From assembly GCF_000348785.1 (NCBI RefSeq), contig NC_020520.1, positions 2,666,001 to 2,730,000 of the forward strand: DNA of 64,000 nucleotides. Direction: 5' to 3'. A model generated the notes under the pieces. The model saw nothing but the letters and a program-made list of their open reading frames with translations. It made no database searches and was not told the origin of the DNA. Position numbers and translations under genes: made by a program. The stretch is from Ilumatobacter coccineus YM16-304 (GTDB taxonomy: Bacteria; Actinomycetota; Acidimicrobiia; Acidimicrobiales; Ilumatobacteraceae). Positions 32,917-42,408 of the stretch are shown one piece after another. The first letter of the stretch is position 1; each line of letters begins with the position of its first letter.

Positions 32917-34686
32917 ATGAAACGCAGCAACGTGAACAAGCAGTTGGCCGCCCTGGTGGCCTTGGGAGTCGTCTTCACCGCATGTGGGGGTGACGACGAC
33001 GGGGGAGATGCCGAGGAGTCGGCGCCGACCGAGGAAGCGTCGGAAGACGGTCTCTTCGGTGACGGGGGAGGGGGCGAGGGCGGAGACGCGGAAGTCGACT
33101 TGGTGACCGAACCCGCACCACCGCCCGACGAGTCGATCGACGCCGAAGCGCCGATCGAGGAACCCAGCGAGGAACCCGCTGACGAACCCGCCGAGGAGCC
33201 CGCAGAAGAGCAGGCGGCGGCGGACGACGCATCGCTCGAATCGACCGACGACGGGCTCTTCGGGGAGGAAGCGCCCGCCGACGAGGAGGCACCTGACCCG
33301 GGCGACATCGACAGCGAAGCTCGGTTCGACGACAACCGGTTCGAGGACTACGGATACCGCTCGTTCATCGACACCGACGTCGACCCCTTGTCGACGTTCG
33401 CGCTCGACGTCGACACCGGCTCGTACTCGATCGCTCGACGCTGGCTCGACGAAGGGTCGCTCCCGCCTCGGGAGTCGGTCCGGCCGGAAGAGTTCATCAA
33501 CGCCTTCGACTACGACTACGACATCCCACGCTCCGGTCTCGACATCTCCGTCGATGGTGGGCCGTCACCGTTCGACGACGACAACGTGCTGGTGCGGGTC
33601 GGGGTGCAGGCCGAAGTGGTGGACGACGCGGATCGCGGCGACGCCAACCTGACCTTCGTCATCGACACCTCGGGGTCGATGAATCGTGACGACCGTCTCG
33701 GCCTGGTCAAGACATCGCTGTCGATCCTCGTCGACGAGCTCGCCGACGACGACACGGTCGCCATCGTGAGCTACGCGGGAGGCGCATCGATCGTGCTGGA
33801 GCCGACCTCGGTGTCGGACCGCGACGTCATCCTCGATGCGCTCGACGATCTCGACTCGACCGGTGGGACCAACCTCCAGGCCGGGCTGGCGCTCGGCTAC
33901 GAACTGGCTCGCGAGTCGTTCGACGACGGGGGCATCAACCGAGTCGTCATCGCGTCCGACGGTGTGGCCAACGCGGGAGTCACCGACCCCGATCAACTCG
34001 CAGCGATGATCCGCGGCGATGCCGACAACGGCATCGACCTGGTCACCGTCGGCTTCGGGATGGGCAACTTCAACGACGTGACGATGGAGCAACTCGCGGA
34101 TCAGGGCGACGGCTTCTACGCCTACGTCGACACCGAGGACGAGGCCGAGCGGCTGTTCGAAGACGAGCTGACCTCGACCCTCCTGATCGTCGCCAAAGAC
34201 GGCAAGATCCAGGTCGAGTTCGACGAGGACGTCGTCGAGGCGTACCGACTCATCGGGTTCGAGAACCGCGGCGTCCGCGACAGCGACTTCCGCAACGACG
34301 ACGTCGACGCCGGCGAGTTGGGTGCCGCACACCAGGTGACCGCGATCTACGAGATCGAGCTGGCCCGAGGCGTGTCGGTCGATGACCGGGCCGAACTCGG
34401 TGTGGTGTCGTTGCGGTGGGAGGATCCGGAGTCCGGCGACGTCGTCGAGATCGACGAGGACATCGACATGCGTGACATCGAGCCGAACTGGGCCGACACG
34501 CCGGTCGACTTCCAGTTGGCCACGGTGGTCGCGACGTTCGCCGAGAAGCTCCGTGACAATCCGTTCGCCGACGACATCGACCTCGACGACGTGGCGTCGG
34601 CGGCCGGTCGCCTCGCCGACGACATCGACACCGATGAGGTCGACGAACTCGCCGACCTCATCGAGTTGGCGGCACGGCTGAGCTGA
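32917..34686 (+). CDS. VWA-domain lipoprotein (YfbK-like)
   Basis: A 589-residue lipoprotein with signal and Cys23 (VVFTAC). Residues ~24-135 are a disordered, very acidic Pro/Glu/Asp linker. The von Willebrand factor N-terminal region (~140-225) follows, then a VWA domain from ~245 with the MIDAS motif DTSGS at 250-254 and later TGGTNLQAGL and ASDGVANAG. The C-terminal part (~420-589) matches the DUF3520-type domain of YfbK-like proteins. It probably binds a partner protein through a divalent metal at the cell surface. Two paralogous lipoproteins flank it on the opposite strand. Confidence 0.9.
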   Translation: MKRSNVNKQLAALVALGVVFTACGGDDDGGDAEESAPTEEASEDGLFGDGGGGEGGDAEVDLVTEPAPPPDESIDAEAPIEEPSEEPADEPAEEPAEEQAAADDASLESTDDGLFGEEAPADEEAPDPGDIDSEARFDDNRFEDYGYRSFIDTDVDPLSTFALDVDTGSYSIARRWLDEGSLPPRESVRPEEFINAFDYDYDIPRSGLDISVDGGPSPFDDDNVLVRVGVQAEVVDDADRGDANLTFVIDTSGSMNRDDRLGLVKTSLSILVDELADDDTVAIVSYAGGASIVLEPTSVSDRDVILDALDDLDSTGGTNLQAGLALGYELARESFDDGGINRVVIASDGVANAGVTDPDQLAAMIRGDADNGIDLVTVGFGMGNFNDVTMEQLADQGDGFYAYVDTEDEAERLFEDELTSTLLIVAKDGKIQVEFDEDVVEAYRLIGFENRGVRDSDFRNDDVDAGELGAAHQVTAIYEIELARGVSVDDRAELGVVSLRWEDPESGDVVEIDEDIDMRDIEPNWADTPVDFQLATVVATFAEKLRDNPFADDIDLDDVASAAGRLADDIDTDEVDELADLIELAARLS

Positions 34687-34695
34687 AGCCGCAGC

Positions 34696-35646
34696 TCAGA
34701 ACTGGCCGGGCAGCAGGTCGCCGCACTGGATGTCGGTGAACGACTCGAGCCTCGGGTCGCCGGTGGGAACGGCGAACTCGTGGGCGCCGTCGCCGGCCTG
34801 CAGCCTGGTCGGTGAGTCGTAGGTGTACGAGGTGCCGTAGATGTTCCAGGTGTCGTCGTCGTTCGCCGTGGCGGAGCGTGAGGTGATGAACGAACCGAAC
34901 TCGTCGGTGTGGCAGGTGATGCCGAACATGGCGCCGTCGTGCACGCCGACGGTGAGCGCCACCGGCCCGAGATCGCCGGTGGTGTGGCGGAACAGGCAGC
35001 CGTCGTGCTGTCCGAAGATGCCGATCATGCTCAGGTCGGCGATGGTGTCGAGGCGCACCAGGATCTCGTCGCCGCCGAAGTCGTTCACCGGGGCGGCGGT
35101 GAGGACCCGGACGATCCCGAAATCAGGCGCCGGCAGCGACATCTCGTCGCTCACCACCGGTCCGTCGATCCGCAGCTTCCACTCGCCGTCGTGGAGGTAG
35201 GCGGTTGCGGTGTTCGGCACGCCGTCGCCGAACTGCACGGTGGTGCTGCTGATGTACTCCGCACCGGCCGGCATCGGATCGTTCGGCCCACAGGCCCCAT
35301 CCCAGCCATCGCCGTCGTCGTCGCTGGGAACCGCGACCTCGTCGACCGGTTCGGGTTCCGGCTCGGGTTCCGGTTGCGGCTCCGGTGTGGCGATCGGCAG
35401 CGGTTCGGGTTCCGGCAACGGCTCGGGTTCGGGTTCGGGTTCCGGAACTGGCTCAGCTTCCGGATCCGAGGCCGTCGATGGGGGATCGGAGACGACGGTG
35501 CCCTCGGCACTGACGGCGGTGGCGGGAGCCACGGAGTCCGATGACGACCTCTCGGCCGACCCGCAGGCGGACCCGACGAACAGTGTCGCGATGGCGAGTG
35601 CAGCGATCGAGCGATGGCGGCGGTGGTTGATGCGTGATGTGAACAT
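34696..35646 (-). CDS. Lipoprotein with long Pro-Glu linker (paralogue B of VWA island)
   Basis: A 316-residue lipoprotein with Cys28 after LFVGSA. A Pro/Glu linker of about 60 residues (~65-125) with PEPEPEPEPLPEPEP repeats precedes a short DDDGDGWDGACGP segment and a C-terminal domain resembling that of the lipoprotein at 31897. Calcium binding by the Asp-rich segment is possible. It ends nine bases from the convergent VWA gene. Start at ATG 35646; a longer frame to 35910 crosses the glyS promoter and is rejected. Confidence 0.8.
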   Translation of the reverse strand: MFTSRINHRRHRSIAALAIATLFVGSACGSAERSSSDSVAPATAVSAEGTVVSDPPSTASDPEAEPVPEPEPEPEPLPEPEPLPIATPEPQPEPEPEPEPVDEVAVPSDDDGDGWDGACGPNDPMPAGAEYISSTTVQFGDGVPNTATAYLHDGEWKLRIDGPVVSDEMSLPAPDFGIVRVLTAAPVNDFGGDEILVRLDTIADLSMIGIFGQHDGCLFRHTTGDLGPVALTVGVHDGAMFGITCHTDEFGSFITSRSATANDDDTWNIYGTSYTYDSPTRLQAGDGAHEFAVPTGDPRLESFTDIQCGDLLPGQF

Positions 35647-35674
35647 GCACGACAAGAGCACGACGGATCGACGG

Positions 35675-35692
35675 TCTTGCAAAAATCGGCGA
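35675..35692 (-). promoter_or_regulatory. Shared leader motif, copy B
   Basis: TCTTGCAAAAATCGGCGA on the plus strand, nearly the same word as at 32858 and starting 29 bases from the ATG of the lipoprotein gene, as there. It suggests common regulation of the two paralogues or the remains of their duplication. Confidence 0.5.
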
Positions 35693-35854
35693 GAACGATG
35701 TCGGGGAACGACGACCGTCCACCCGCGTACGCATCGCACCCGCGCAGTACGTGAACGAGATCGGAGCCGAATCACCTGAGCCCGGTTTCGCTGCGCCGTC
35801 GTCCAGTCGCCAACGCCGCCTGAAATGAATCCGGGCATCGCGAGCGGCGACCCG

Positions 35855-35860
35855 TAGCCT
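35855..35860 (+). promoter_or_regulatory. -10 hexamer TAGCCT for glyS
   Basis: TAGCCT ends nine bases before the ATG at 35870. A leader of only a few bases is expected. No T-box (glycyl-tRNA-sensing) structure is seen in the 222-base gap upstream. Confidence 0.5.
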
Positions 35861-35869
35861 GTGGGCCAT

Positions 35870-37180
35870 ATGGCCGCAACCGACCTCGAACAGATCGTCA
35901 GCCTCTGCAAGCGCCGCGGATTCGTGTACCAGTCCGCCGAGATCTACGGAGGATTCCGTTCCACGTACGACTACGGACCGCTCGGATCGCTCCTGCTCAG
36001 GAACGTCAAAGAGGCGTGGATCCGCTCGATGGTGCAGCAGCGTGACGACGTCGTGCTGATCGACGCAGCGATCCTGAGCCCGCCGCAGGTGTGGCAGGCG
36101 TCGGGTCACCTCGCCAACTTCTCCGACCCCCTCGTCGACTGCACCAACTGCAAGAACCGGTTCCGTCTCGACAAGCTCGACGACCCCGACACGTGCCCAT
36201 CGTGTGGCGAGAAGAACAGCTTCACCGAAGCGCGCGAGTTCAACCTGATGTTCAAGACACAGGCCGGTCCCGTCGAGGGCACGGGTGCCGACGCGTACCT
36301 GCGTCCCGAGACCGCGCAGGGCATGTTCACCAACTTCGCTCAGGTGCTGCAGACCTCGCGCAAGAAGCCGCCGTTCGGCATCGCCCAGGTCGGCAAGTCG
36401 TTCCGCAACGAGATCACCCCGCAGAACTGGATCTTCCGCACCCGTGAATTCGAGCAGATGGAGATGGAGTTCTTCGTGCCGCCCGAAGACTCCGACAAGT
36501 GGTACGAGTACTGGTGCAACGAGCGCCTCAACTGGTACATCGAGCACGGCATCCCGGCCGAGATGGTCATGCTGCGCCCGCACGACGACGACGAACTGTC
36601 GCACTATTCGACCGGCACGTCCGACGTGGAGTTCGAGTTCCCGTGGGGCTTCGACGAACTCGAAGGCATCGCCAAACGAACCGACTTCGACCTCAAGGCG
36701 CACGCCGCCGTGTCGGGCGAGCGGCTCGACTACTTCGACCCGCAGACCAACGAGCGGTACGTCCCCTACGTGATCGAACCCGCGGCCGGAGCGACCCGCA
36801 CCATGGCCGCTTTCCTGCTCGCCGCGTACGACGAAGACGAGATCAACGGCGAGACGCGCACCGTGCTGCGTCTGCACCCGCGCCTCTCGCCCTACAAGGT
36901 CGCCGTGCTTCCGCTGAGCAAGAAAGACACGCTCACGCCGCTGGCACACGAGGTCCGCAAGCTGCTCGCCGATCGCTACATGGTCGACTACGACGAGACG
37001 CAGAACATCGGCAAGCGCTACCGCCGACAAGACGAGATCGGCACGCCGCTCGCGGTCACGGTCGACTTCGACTCGCTCGACGACAACGCGGTCACGATTC
37101 GTGACCGCGACACGACCGAGCAGGTGCGGGTGCCGATCGACGAGCTGCTCACCACGGTGTCCGAACGTCTCGGATTCTGA
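35870..37180 (+). CDS. glyS: Glycyl-tRNA synthetase (homodimeric type)
   Basis: A 436-residue class II synthetase that charges tRNA-Gly. It starts with MAATDLEQIVSLCKRRGFVYQSAEIYGG and the class II motif with YDYGPLG. A zinc-binding insert has Cys91, Cys94, Cys109 and Cys112. QVGKSFRNEITPQNWIFRTREFEQMEMEFF contains motif 2 and EPAAGATRTMAAFLLAAYDED motif 3. The anticodon-binding domain ends the protein. The compact length matches the bacterial alpha2 enzyme. An in-frame GTG nine bases upstream is the alternative start. trpC follows 16 bases later. Confidence 0.97.
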   Translation: MAATDLEQIVSLCKRRGFVYQSAEIYGGFRSTYDYGPLGSLLLRNVKEAWIRSMVQQRDDVVLIDAAILSPPQVWQASGHLANFSDPLVDCTNCKNRFRLDKLDDPDTCPSCGEKNSFTEAREFNLMFKTQAGPVEGTGADAYLRPETAQGMFTNFAQVLQTSRKKPPFGIAQVGKSFRNEITPQNWIFRTREFEQMEMEFFVPPEDSDKWYEYWCNERLNWYIEHGIPAEMVMLRPHDDDELSHYSTGTSDVEFEFPWGFDELEGIAKRTDFDLKAHAAVSGERLDYFDPQTNERYVPYVIEPAAGATRTMAAFLLAAYDEDEINGETRTVLRLHPRLSPYKVAVLPLSKKDTLTPLAHEVRKLLADRYMVDYDETQNIGKRYRRQDEIGTPLAVTVDFDSLDDNAVTIRDRDTTEQVRVPIDELLTTVSERLGF

Positions 37181-37196
37181 CCGTTCGCTCGGGCCG

Positions 37197-37973
37197 ATGG
37201 CAGCGACCTACCTCGACAAGATCCTCGACCGGCATCGTTCGATGGCTGCGGTCGACACGCGCTCGCTCGACGCGCTGCTCGACGAGGCGCACCAGCTGCC
37301 GCCGACCCGAGGCTTCGCCGACGCGCTCCGAGGGAGCGATGCGCTGGGCGTGATCTCCGAGATCAAGCGACGCTCGCCCTCGAAAGGCGACCTCAACGTC
37401 GGGCTCGACCCGGCCGAGCTGGCGGCGACGTACGAAGCGGGGGGAGCGTCGTGTCTCTCGGTGCTCACCGACGTCGAGGGATTCGGCGGCTCGGTCGCCG
37501 ACCTGCAGACGGCGCGGGCGGCCTGCTCGCTCCCGGTGCTCCGCAAGGACTTCACCGTCAGCGAACTCGACGTGATCGACGCCCGGCTGATGGGGGCCGA
37601 CTGCGTCCTGCTCATCGCCGCAGCGCTCGACACGGCGGAGCTCACAAGCTTCCACCGACTGGCCACCGAGATCGGGCTCGACGTGCTCGTCGAGATCCAC
37701 GACGAGGCCGAACTCGAACACGCGCTCGATGCCGATGCGACGCTCATCGGGGTCAACCAGCGTGATCTCGTCACGTTCCAGGTCGATCACGAACGTGCGG
37801 TTCGCATGGCCGGCGTGATCCCCGATCACGCCGTGAAGATCGCCGAGTCGGGTGTCCGTCACGCTGCCGACGCCCGCATGCTCGAAACGGCCGGTTACGA
37901 CGCCGTGCTGGTGGGCGAGACGCTCGTGACGAGCGGTGACCCCGCTGCGGCCATCCGCGAACTGATCGGTTGA
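37197..37973 (+). CDS. trpC: Indole-3-glycerol-phosphate synthase (TrpC)
   Basis: A 258-residue TIM-barrel enzyme that closes the indole ring in tryptophan synthesis. SEIKRRSPSKGDL carries the catalytic lysines, followed by LRKDFTV and VLVEIHDEAEL, and the C-terminal ESGVRHAADA and VGETLVTS phosphate-binding loops. It follows glyS by 16 bases and is probably co-transcribed with it. The rest of the trp genes lie downstream, past an inverted PPK2-SDR pair. Its stop abuts the SDR stop as TGATCA. Confidence 0.95.
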   Translation: MAATYLDKILDRHRSMAAVDTRSLDALLDEAHQLPPTRGFADALRGSDALGVISEIKRRSPSKGDLNVGLDPAELAATYEAGGASCLSVLTDVEGFGGSVADLQTARAACSLPVLRKDFTVSELDVIDARLMGADCVLLIAAALDTAELTSFHRLATEIGLDVLVEIHDEAELEHALDADATLIGVNQRDLVTFQVDHERAVRMAGVIPDHAVKIAESGVRHAADARMLETAGYDAVLVGETLVTSGDPAAAIRELIG

Positions 37974-38816
37974 TCAGCGAGACGCTCGGTCGCGGCGCGC
38001 CTGCCTGACCAGCACCCGCTGGTAGAGGCCGGCGGGGAGGCGTGACACGAGGTCGAAGACCTTGGCGTCGGGCCCGATCAGTGCCCGACGACGGTTTCGT
38101 TCGACCGCCTTGAGGATCTGTCGGGCCGCCTTGTCGGGCGTGGTCATCGCGAGCTTGTCGAAATCTGCGGCGAAGTCGGCCTGGGTCCCACCGCCGATGG
38201 CGACGCTCTCGTCGGTCCGAGCGTTGCGCGCGATGTTGGTCTTGATCCCGCCCGGGTGGATCGTCGTACACGACACCTTCGAGCCGTCGATCTCGAGTTC
38301 CATGCGCAACGCGTCGGTGAAACCGCGCACGCCGAACTTCGACGCGTTGTACGCCGACTGCGACGGGATGCTCACGAGCCCGAACACGCTCGAGATGTTG
38401 ACGATGTGGCCTCCACGGTCGGCGTGATCGAGGTGCGGCAGGAACGCCTGGGTTCCGTGGACCACGCCCCAGAAGTTGATGTTCATCAGCCACTCGAAAT
38501 CGTCGATCGACTGGGCCATGGCGCTCGCTCCGAACGCGACCCCTGCGTTGTTGACCACCAGGTCGACCGAGCCGTGCTGTTCGACGACGTAGTCGGCCCA
38601 CGCGAACACGGCGTCGCGGTCCGACACGTCGAGCGTGGCCGGTGTGACGCGCAGCCCTGGCCGCTCACACAGCGCCACCGTCTCGGCGAGGCCCGTCTCG
38701 TCGACGTCGCTCACTGCGAGGTGACAGCCTCGGCGCGCGAGTTCGATCGAGAGCGCCCGGCCGATGCCCGACCCGGCGCCGGTGATCGCCGCGACCCGGC
38801 CGGCGAAGTCCTTCAC
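37974..38816 (-). CDS. Short-chain dehydrogenase/reductase
   Basis: A 280-residue SDR with TGAGSGIG at 12-19, NNAG at 89-92, catalytic Ser142 and Tyr156-Lys160 (YNASK). The C-terminus is longer than usual and basic (~230-280), as in membrane-associated SDRs. The substrate is unknown. Its GTG start overlaps the TGA of the polyphosphate kinase gene (GTGA), so the two are one operon, inserted in reverse between trpC and trpF. Confidence 0.9.
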   Translation of the reverse strand: MKDFAGRVAAITGAGSGIGRALSIELARRGCHLAVSDVDETGLAETVALCERPGLRVTPATLDVSDRDAVFAWADYVVEQHGSVDLVVNNAGVAFGASAMAQSIDDFEWLMNINFWGVVHGTQAFLPHLDHADRGGHIVNISSVFGLVSIPSQSAYNASKFGVRGFTDALRMELEIDGSKVSCTTIHPGGIKTNIARNARTDESVAIGGGTQADFAADFDKLAMTTPDKAARQILKAVERNRRRALIGPDAKVFDLVSRLPAGLYQRVLVRQARRDRASR

Positions 38817-39565
38817 TCCAGGCCGGCTTCCCAGCGCTTGCGCCCCTCTTCGATCCGACGGTTGAGCGTTTCGAGGAAGTCGACTCGAGCCCACTTCTTC
38901 TGCTCGCCGGAGATCAGGTCCCACGGCGCGAGTTCGTGGTCGGTCTTGGCGAACATGTCTTCGATCGCCTCGACGTACTGCGGCCACTTGTCGCGGTTGC
39001 GCCAGTCTTCGTCGTTGAGTTTCCATTTGCGCAGCGGGTCGGTCTTGCGGCTCTCGAACCGACGGAGCTGTTCTTCCTGGCTCACCTGCAACCAGAACTT
39101 GACGAGGATCACGCCTTCGAGCACGAGGCTCTCCTCGAAGTGGACGATCTCGTCGTAGGCGCGCTTCCACTGAGCGTTGGTGGCGAAACCCTCGACTCGT
39201 TCGACGAGCAGTCGGCCGTACCAGCTGCGGTCGAACACGCACATCCCGCCGAGTCCGGGGATCTTCGACCAGAACCGCCAGAGGTGGTGATGGCGGAATT
39301 CGCGCGGCGTGGGCTTGGAGAACGAGTACACCTCGTAGTGCCGTGGGTCGAGCCCCTGCACCGCTCGACGGATCGCTCCACCCTTGCCGGCTGCATCGAC
39401 GCCTTCGACCACGATGAGGAGGCCGGGGCCGACGTCTTGGCCTTCGAGGTGGCCGCCCAGCCCGAGCCGAAGCTCCTGGAAGCGGTCTTGCGCCGCCTTC
39501 AAGCGTTCGAGGTACTCGTCCTTGCCGAGTCGGAGTGTCAGGTCGATGTCGTCGATGCGCCCCAT
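38813..39565 (-). CDS. ppk2: Polyphosphate kinase 2 family protein
   Basis: A 250-residue PPK2. Walker A is GVDAAGKGG at 55-63, Walker B lies in CVFDRSWYGRLLVERVEGF, and the lid residues follow in ESRKTDPLRKWKLN. PPK2 enzymes use polyphosphate to phosphorylate nucleoside mono- or diphosphates. The subclass cannot be told without alignment. TAACGT lies nine bases before the ATG. The coupled SDR downstream has no obvious link to polyphosphate. Confidence 0.93.
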   Translation of the reverse strand: MGRIDDIDLTLRLGKDEYLERLKAAQDRFQELRLGLGGHLEGQDVGPGLLIVVEGVDAAGKGGAIRRAVQGLDPRHYEVYSFSKPTPREFRHHHLWRFWSKIPGLGGMCVFDRSWYGRLLVERVEGFATNAQWKRAYDEIVHFEESLVLEGVILVKFWLQVSQEEQLRRFESRKTDPLRKWKLNDEDWRNRDKWPQYVEAIEDMFAKTDHELAPWDLISGEQKKWARVDFLETLNRRIEEGRKRWEAGLE

Positions 39566-39629
39566 GCCTGGCCGACGTTACAACTGGTACACCACCGCGG
39601 TCCCAATGCTGAGTACCGTTGCGCTCACC

Positions 39630-40283
39630 ATGTTCGTCAAGATCTGCGGCATCACCAACGAAGACGACGCGTTGCTCGCTGTCGCGATGGGCGCGGACGC
39701 CGTCGGGTTCATCTTCGCCCCGTCGCCGCGCCAGATCGCCCCGCAGCAGGCGTACGACATCACGCGGCGCCTGCCGCCGGAGATCCTGACGGTCGGCGTG
39801 TTCCGCAACGAACTGCCGTCGCGTGTCGTCGAACTCGGCCACAAGGCCGGCGTCAAGGCGGTGCAGCTCCACGGTCGCGAAACGCCCGACCAGACCAAGG
39901 AGGTCGCCGGACACTTCCGGTGGGTCATCAAGGCGTTCGCTGCCGGCGACGACAACCTCCCGCGCGCCGACCAGTACGGCACCGACATGATCCTGATGGA
40001 CGCACCAGAACCGGGGTCGGGCAAGGTGTTCGACTGGAACCTGGCGGGCGATGCCCCCTCGCAGATGAAGCTGATCCTCGCCGGCGGGCTCACGCCCGAC
40101 AACGTGGCCGCCGCGATCACCGAAGTCGAGCCGTGGGGTGTCGACGTGTCGAGCGGTGTCGAGAAGGCCCCCGGCAAGAAGGACGCGATCGCCGTGATGC
40201 GCTTCATCGAGAACGCCAAGGCCGCGGGTCCCGAGCAGTACCGCGGCGACGACGAAGGCCCGTACAACTGGGACTTCGAATGA
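39630..40283 (+). CDS. trpF: Phosphoribosylanthranilate isomerase (TrpF)
   Basis: A 217-residue TIM barrel that catalyses the Amadori rearrangement in tryptophan synthesis. It opens MFVKICGITN with the catalytic Cys6; the acid Asp is in LMDAPEPGSGKVFDW. LAGGLTPDNV and GVDVSSGVEKAPGKKD complete the phosphate site. A C-terminal extension of about 18 residues (GPEQYRGDDEGPYNWDFE) goes beyond the typical end. The start ATG follows TACCGT by ten bases. Confidence 0.95.
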   Translation: MFVKICGITNEDDALLAVAMGADAVGFIFAPSPRQIAPQQAYDITRRLPPEILTVGVFRNELPSRVVELGHKAGVKAVQLHGRETPDQTKEVAGHFRWVIKAFAAGDDNLPRADQYGTDMILMDAPEPGSGKVFDWNLAGDAPSQMKLILAGGLTPDNVAAAITEVEPWGVDVSSGVEKAPGKKDAIAVMRFIENAKAAGPEQYRGDDEGPYNWDFE

Positions 40284-40366
40284 CGTCGGGCGATCGCCGA
40301 CCGGCCGCCACGACGTCGTAAACCGGTTGAGCGTCGCTTCCGCTCGATGGGTACCCTTCGATCACG

Positions 40367-41563
40367 ATGAACCCTCCTCCCGCCACGCTGTCGGCGCCAC
40401 CTGATCAGACCGGTCGCTTCGGCGAGTTCGGTGGCCGCTTCGTTCCCGAGACGCTGGTTCCGGCGTGTCAAGAACTCGAAGCGGCGTTCAACGATGCCTG
40501 GAACGATCCGGGGTTCCGCCAGGAACTCCACGACGTGCACGTCCAGTATTCGGGTCGTCCGTCGATCCTCACCGAGTGCCACAACCTCGGCGAGCAGCTC
40601 GGCGTCCGGCTGATCCTGAAGCGTGAAGACCTCAACCACACCGGGTCGCACAAGATCAACAACGTGATCGGTCAGGCGCTGTTGGCGAAGCGGATGGGCA
40701 AGAAGCGCATCGTCGCCGACACCGGTGCCGGACAGCACGGCGTCGCCAGCGCCACCGCTGCCGCCCTGATGGGCCTCGAGTGCAAGGTCTACATGGGTGC
40801 CGTCGACGTCGAACGTCAGGCGCTCAACGTCTTCCGGATGAAGCTGCTGGGGGCCGAGGTCGAGTCGGTCGAATCGGGGAGTCGCACGCTCAAAGACGCG
40901 GTCAACGAGGCGATGCGCCACTGGGTGGCCAACGTCTCCGACACCTACTTCTGTCTCGGATCGGTCGTCGGGCCGCATCCGTACCCGTACATGGTCCGCC
41001 AGTTCCAGTCGATCATCGGCGACGAGGCACACGAACAGATCGTCGAGATGACCGGAGCGATGCCCGACGTCGTCGTGGCGTGCGTCGGCGGTGGGTCGAA
41101 CGCGATGGGCCTGTTCGCCGGATTCGTCGACGAGCCGTCGACCCGCCTGGTCGGCGTCGAGCCGGCCGGGGGAGCGGCGGTCGGTCGCGGCACCCCGGGC
41201 GTCGTCCACGGTTCGCGCTCCTATCTCATGCAGGACGAGGTCGGCCAGGTCGAAGAGGCGCTGTCGATCTCGGCAGGGCTCGACTACCCGGGTGTCGGCC
41301 CCGAGCATGCGCATCTCGCAGCGATCGGGCGCGCCGAGTACCCCAACGTCACCGACGCAGAGGTGATCGACGCGTTCCGACTCCTGTCCGAGACCGAGGG
41401 CATCATCCCGGCGCTCGAGAGCGCCCACGCCATCGCCTGGCTCAGCCGTGAGGCGCACACGATGCAGAGCCAGACGGTGCTGCTCAACCTCTCGGGCCGT
41501 GGCGACAAGGACGTGGCGCAGATGATGGACATCCTCGCCGACGAATTCGGAGTGGAGAGCTGA
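40367..41563 (+). CDS. trpB: Tryptophan synthase beta chain (TrpB)
   Basis: A 398-residue PLP enzyme that joins indole and serine. The PLP lysine is Lys96 in HTGSHKINN; the phosphate loop VGGGSNAMG and catalytic Glu in ETGAGQHG-type motif (here DTGAGQHG) are seen. The D for E change in that loop should be checked, since E109 of the enteric enzyme lies in this motif. TACCCT ends nine bases before the ATG. It overlaps trpA by one base (TGATG). Confidence 0.95.
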   Translation: MNPPPATLSAPPDQTGRFGEFGGRFVPETLVPACQELEAAFNDAWNDPGFRQELHDVHVQYSGRPSILTECHNLGEQLGVRLILKREDLNHTGSHKINNVIGQALLAKRMGKKRIVADTGAGQHGVASATAAALMGLECKVYMGAVDVERQALNVFRMKLLGAEVESVESGSRTLKDAVNEAMRHWVANVSDTYFCLGSVVGPHPYPYMVRQFQSIIGDEAHEQIVEMTGAMPDVVVACVGGGSNAMGLFAGFVDEPSTRLVGVEPAGGAAVGRGTPGVVHGSRSYLMQDEVGQVEEALSISAGLDYPGVGPEHAHLAAIGRAEYPNVTDAEVIDAFRLLSETEGIIPALESAHAIAWLSREAHTMQSQTVLLNLSGRGDKDVAQMMDILADEFGVES

Positions 41564-42333
41564 TGGGACGCATCGACGAAGAGTTCCGGGCGAAGCGAGC
41601 CGCCGGTCGCAAGCTGCTCGTGCCGTACATCACCGGTGGCTACCCGGGTTGGCAAGACGCCATCCGAGCGTGTGCTGCCAACGGTGCCGACGCGGTCGAG
41701 ATCGGCATTCCGTTCTCCGACCCCGTCATGGACGGCCCGGTGATCCAAGCGGCGTCGCAGGCGGCGCTCGAAGCCGGCGTGACACCCACGTCGGTTCTCG
41801 ACGAGGTGCCGAACCTCGACGTCGACATCCCGCTCGCCGTGATGACCTACTACAACCTCGTGCACCATCCCGGGCCGGAGCGGTTCGCCGCCAACCTCGC
41901 TCGCGCGGGGATCAGCGGGGCGATTCTGCCCGACCTCCCGCTCGAAGAGTCGGGACCGTGGTGCGAGGCCGCCGACGCCAACGGCATCGAGACGATCATG
42001 TTGGCCGCGCCGACCGCTCCCGACGAGCGACTCCCGCTGGTCGCAGCGCGTGCCCGTGGGTTCCTGTACTCGGTGGGTCTCCTCGGCGTGACCGGCGAAC
42101 GAGCCTCGCTGGCCGACACGGCGACCGCCCTCGCAGCGCGCCTGAAGGCGATCACCGACGTGCCGGTGCTCGTCGGCGTCGGCGTGTCGAACGCCGAGCA
42201 GGCCCATCAGGCGACCCGTGTCGCCGATGGCGTGATCCAAGGGGCGAGCATGGTGCGACGCCTGATGGAGTCCGGCCCCGACGCGGTCGGCGACTACGTC
42301 GCCGAGGTCCGCGCCGCCATCGACGCCGACTGA
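41563..42333 (+). CDS. trpA: Tryptophan synthase alpha chain (TrpA)
   Basis: A 256-residue TIM barrel that releases indole from indoleglycerol phosphate to TrpB. The catalytic pair is Glu46 in VEIGIPFSDP and Asp57 in MDGP. The phosphate loops VGVGVSNAEQA and VIQGASMV are intact. The ATG overlaps the trpB stop, so the two subunits are translationally coupled. Confidence 0.96.
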   Translation: MGRIDEEFRAKRAAGRKLLVPYITGGYPGWQDAIRACAANGADAVEIGIPFSDPVMDGPVIQAASQAALEAGVTPTSVLDEVPNLDVDIPLAVMTYYNLVHHPGPERFAANLARAGISGAILPDLPLEESGPWCEAADANGIETIMLAAPTAPDERLPLVAARARGFLYSVGLLGVTGERASLADTATALAARLKAITDVPVLVGVGVSNAEQAHQATRVADGVIQGASMVRRLMESGPDAVGDYVAEVRAAIDAD

Positions 42334-42408
42334 CGCGCAGCCCACCGACGAGGGCGGCCTGCAACCGGTCGAGGGTGGAGATTTCTGGTCCCCTGGCAGA
42401 CTCGGCGG

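Noticed and set aside
35647-35869. T-box leader for glyS
   Set aside because: I looked for a T-box core and terminator and saw neither; the -10 box sits almost at the start codon.
40284-40366. trp attenuator before trpB
   Set aside because: No leader peptide with Trp codons and no alternative hairpins are visible; the gap has a start-proximal -10 instead.
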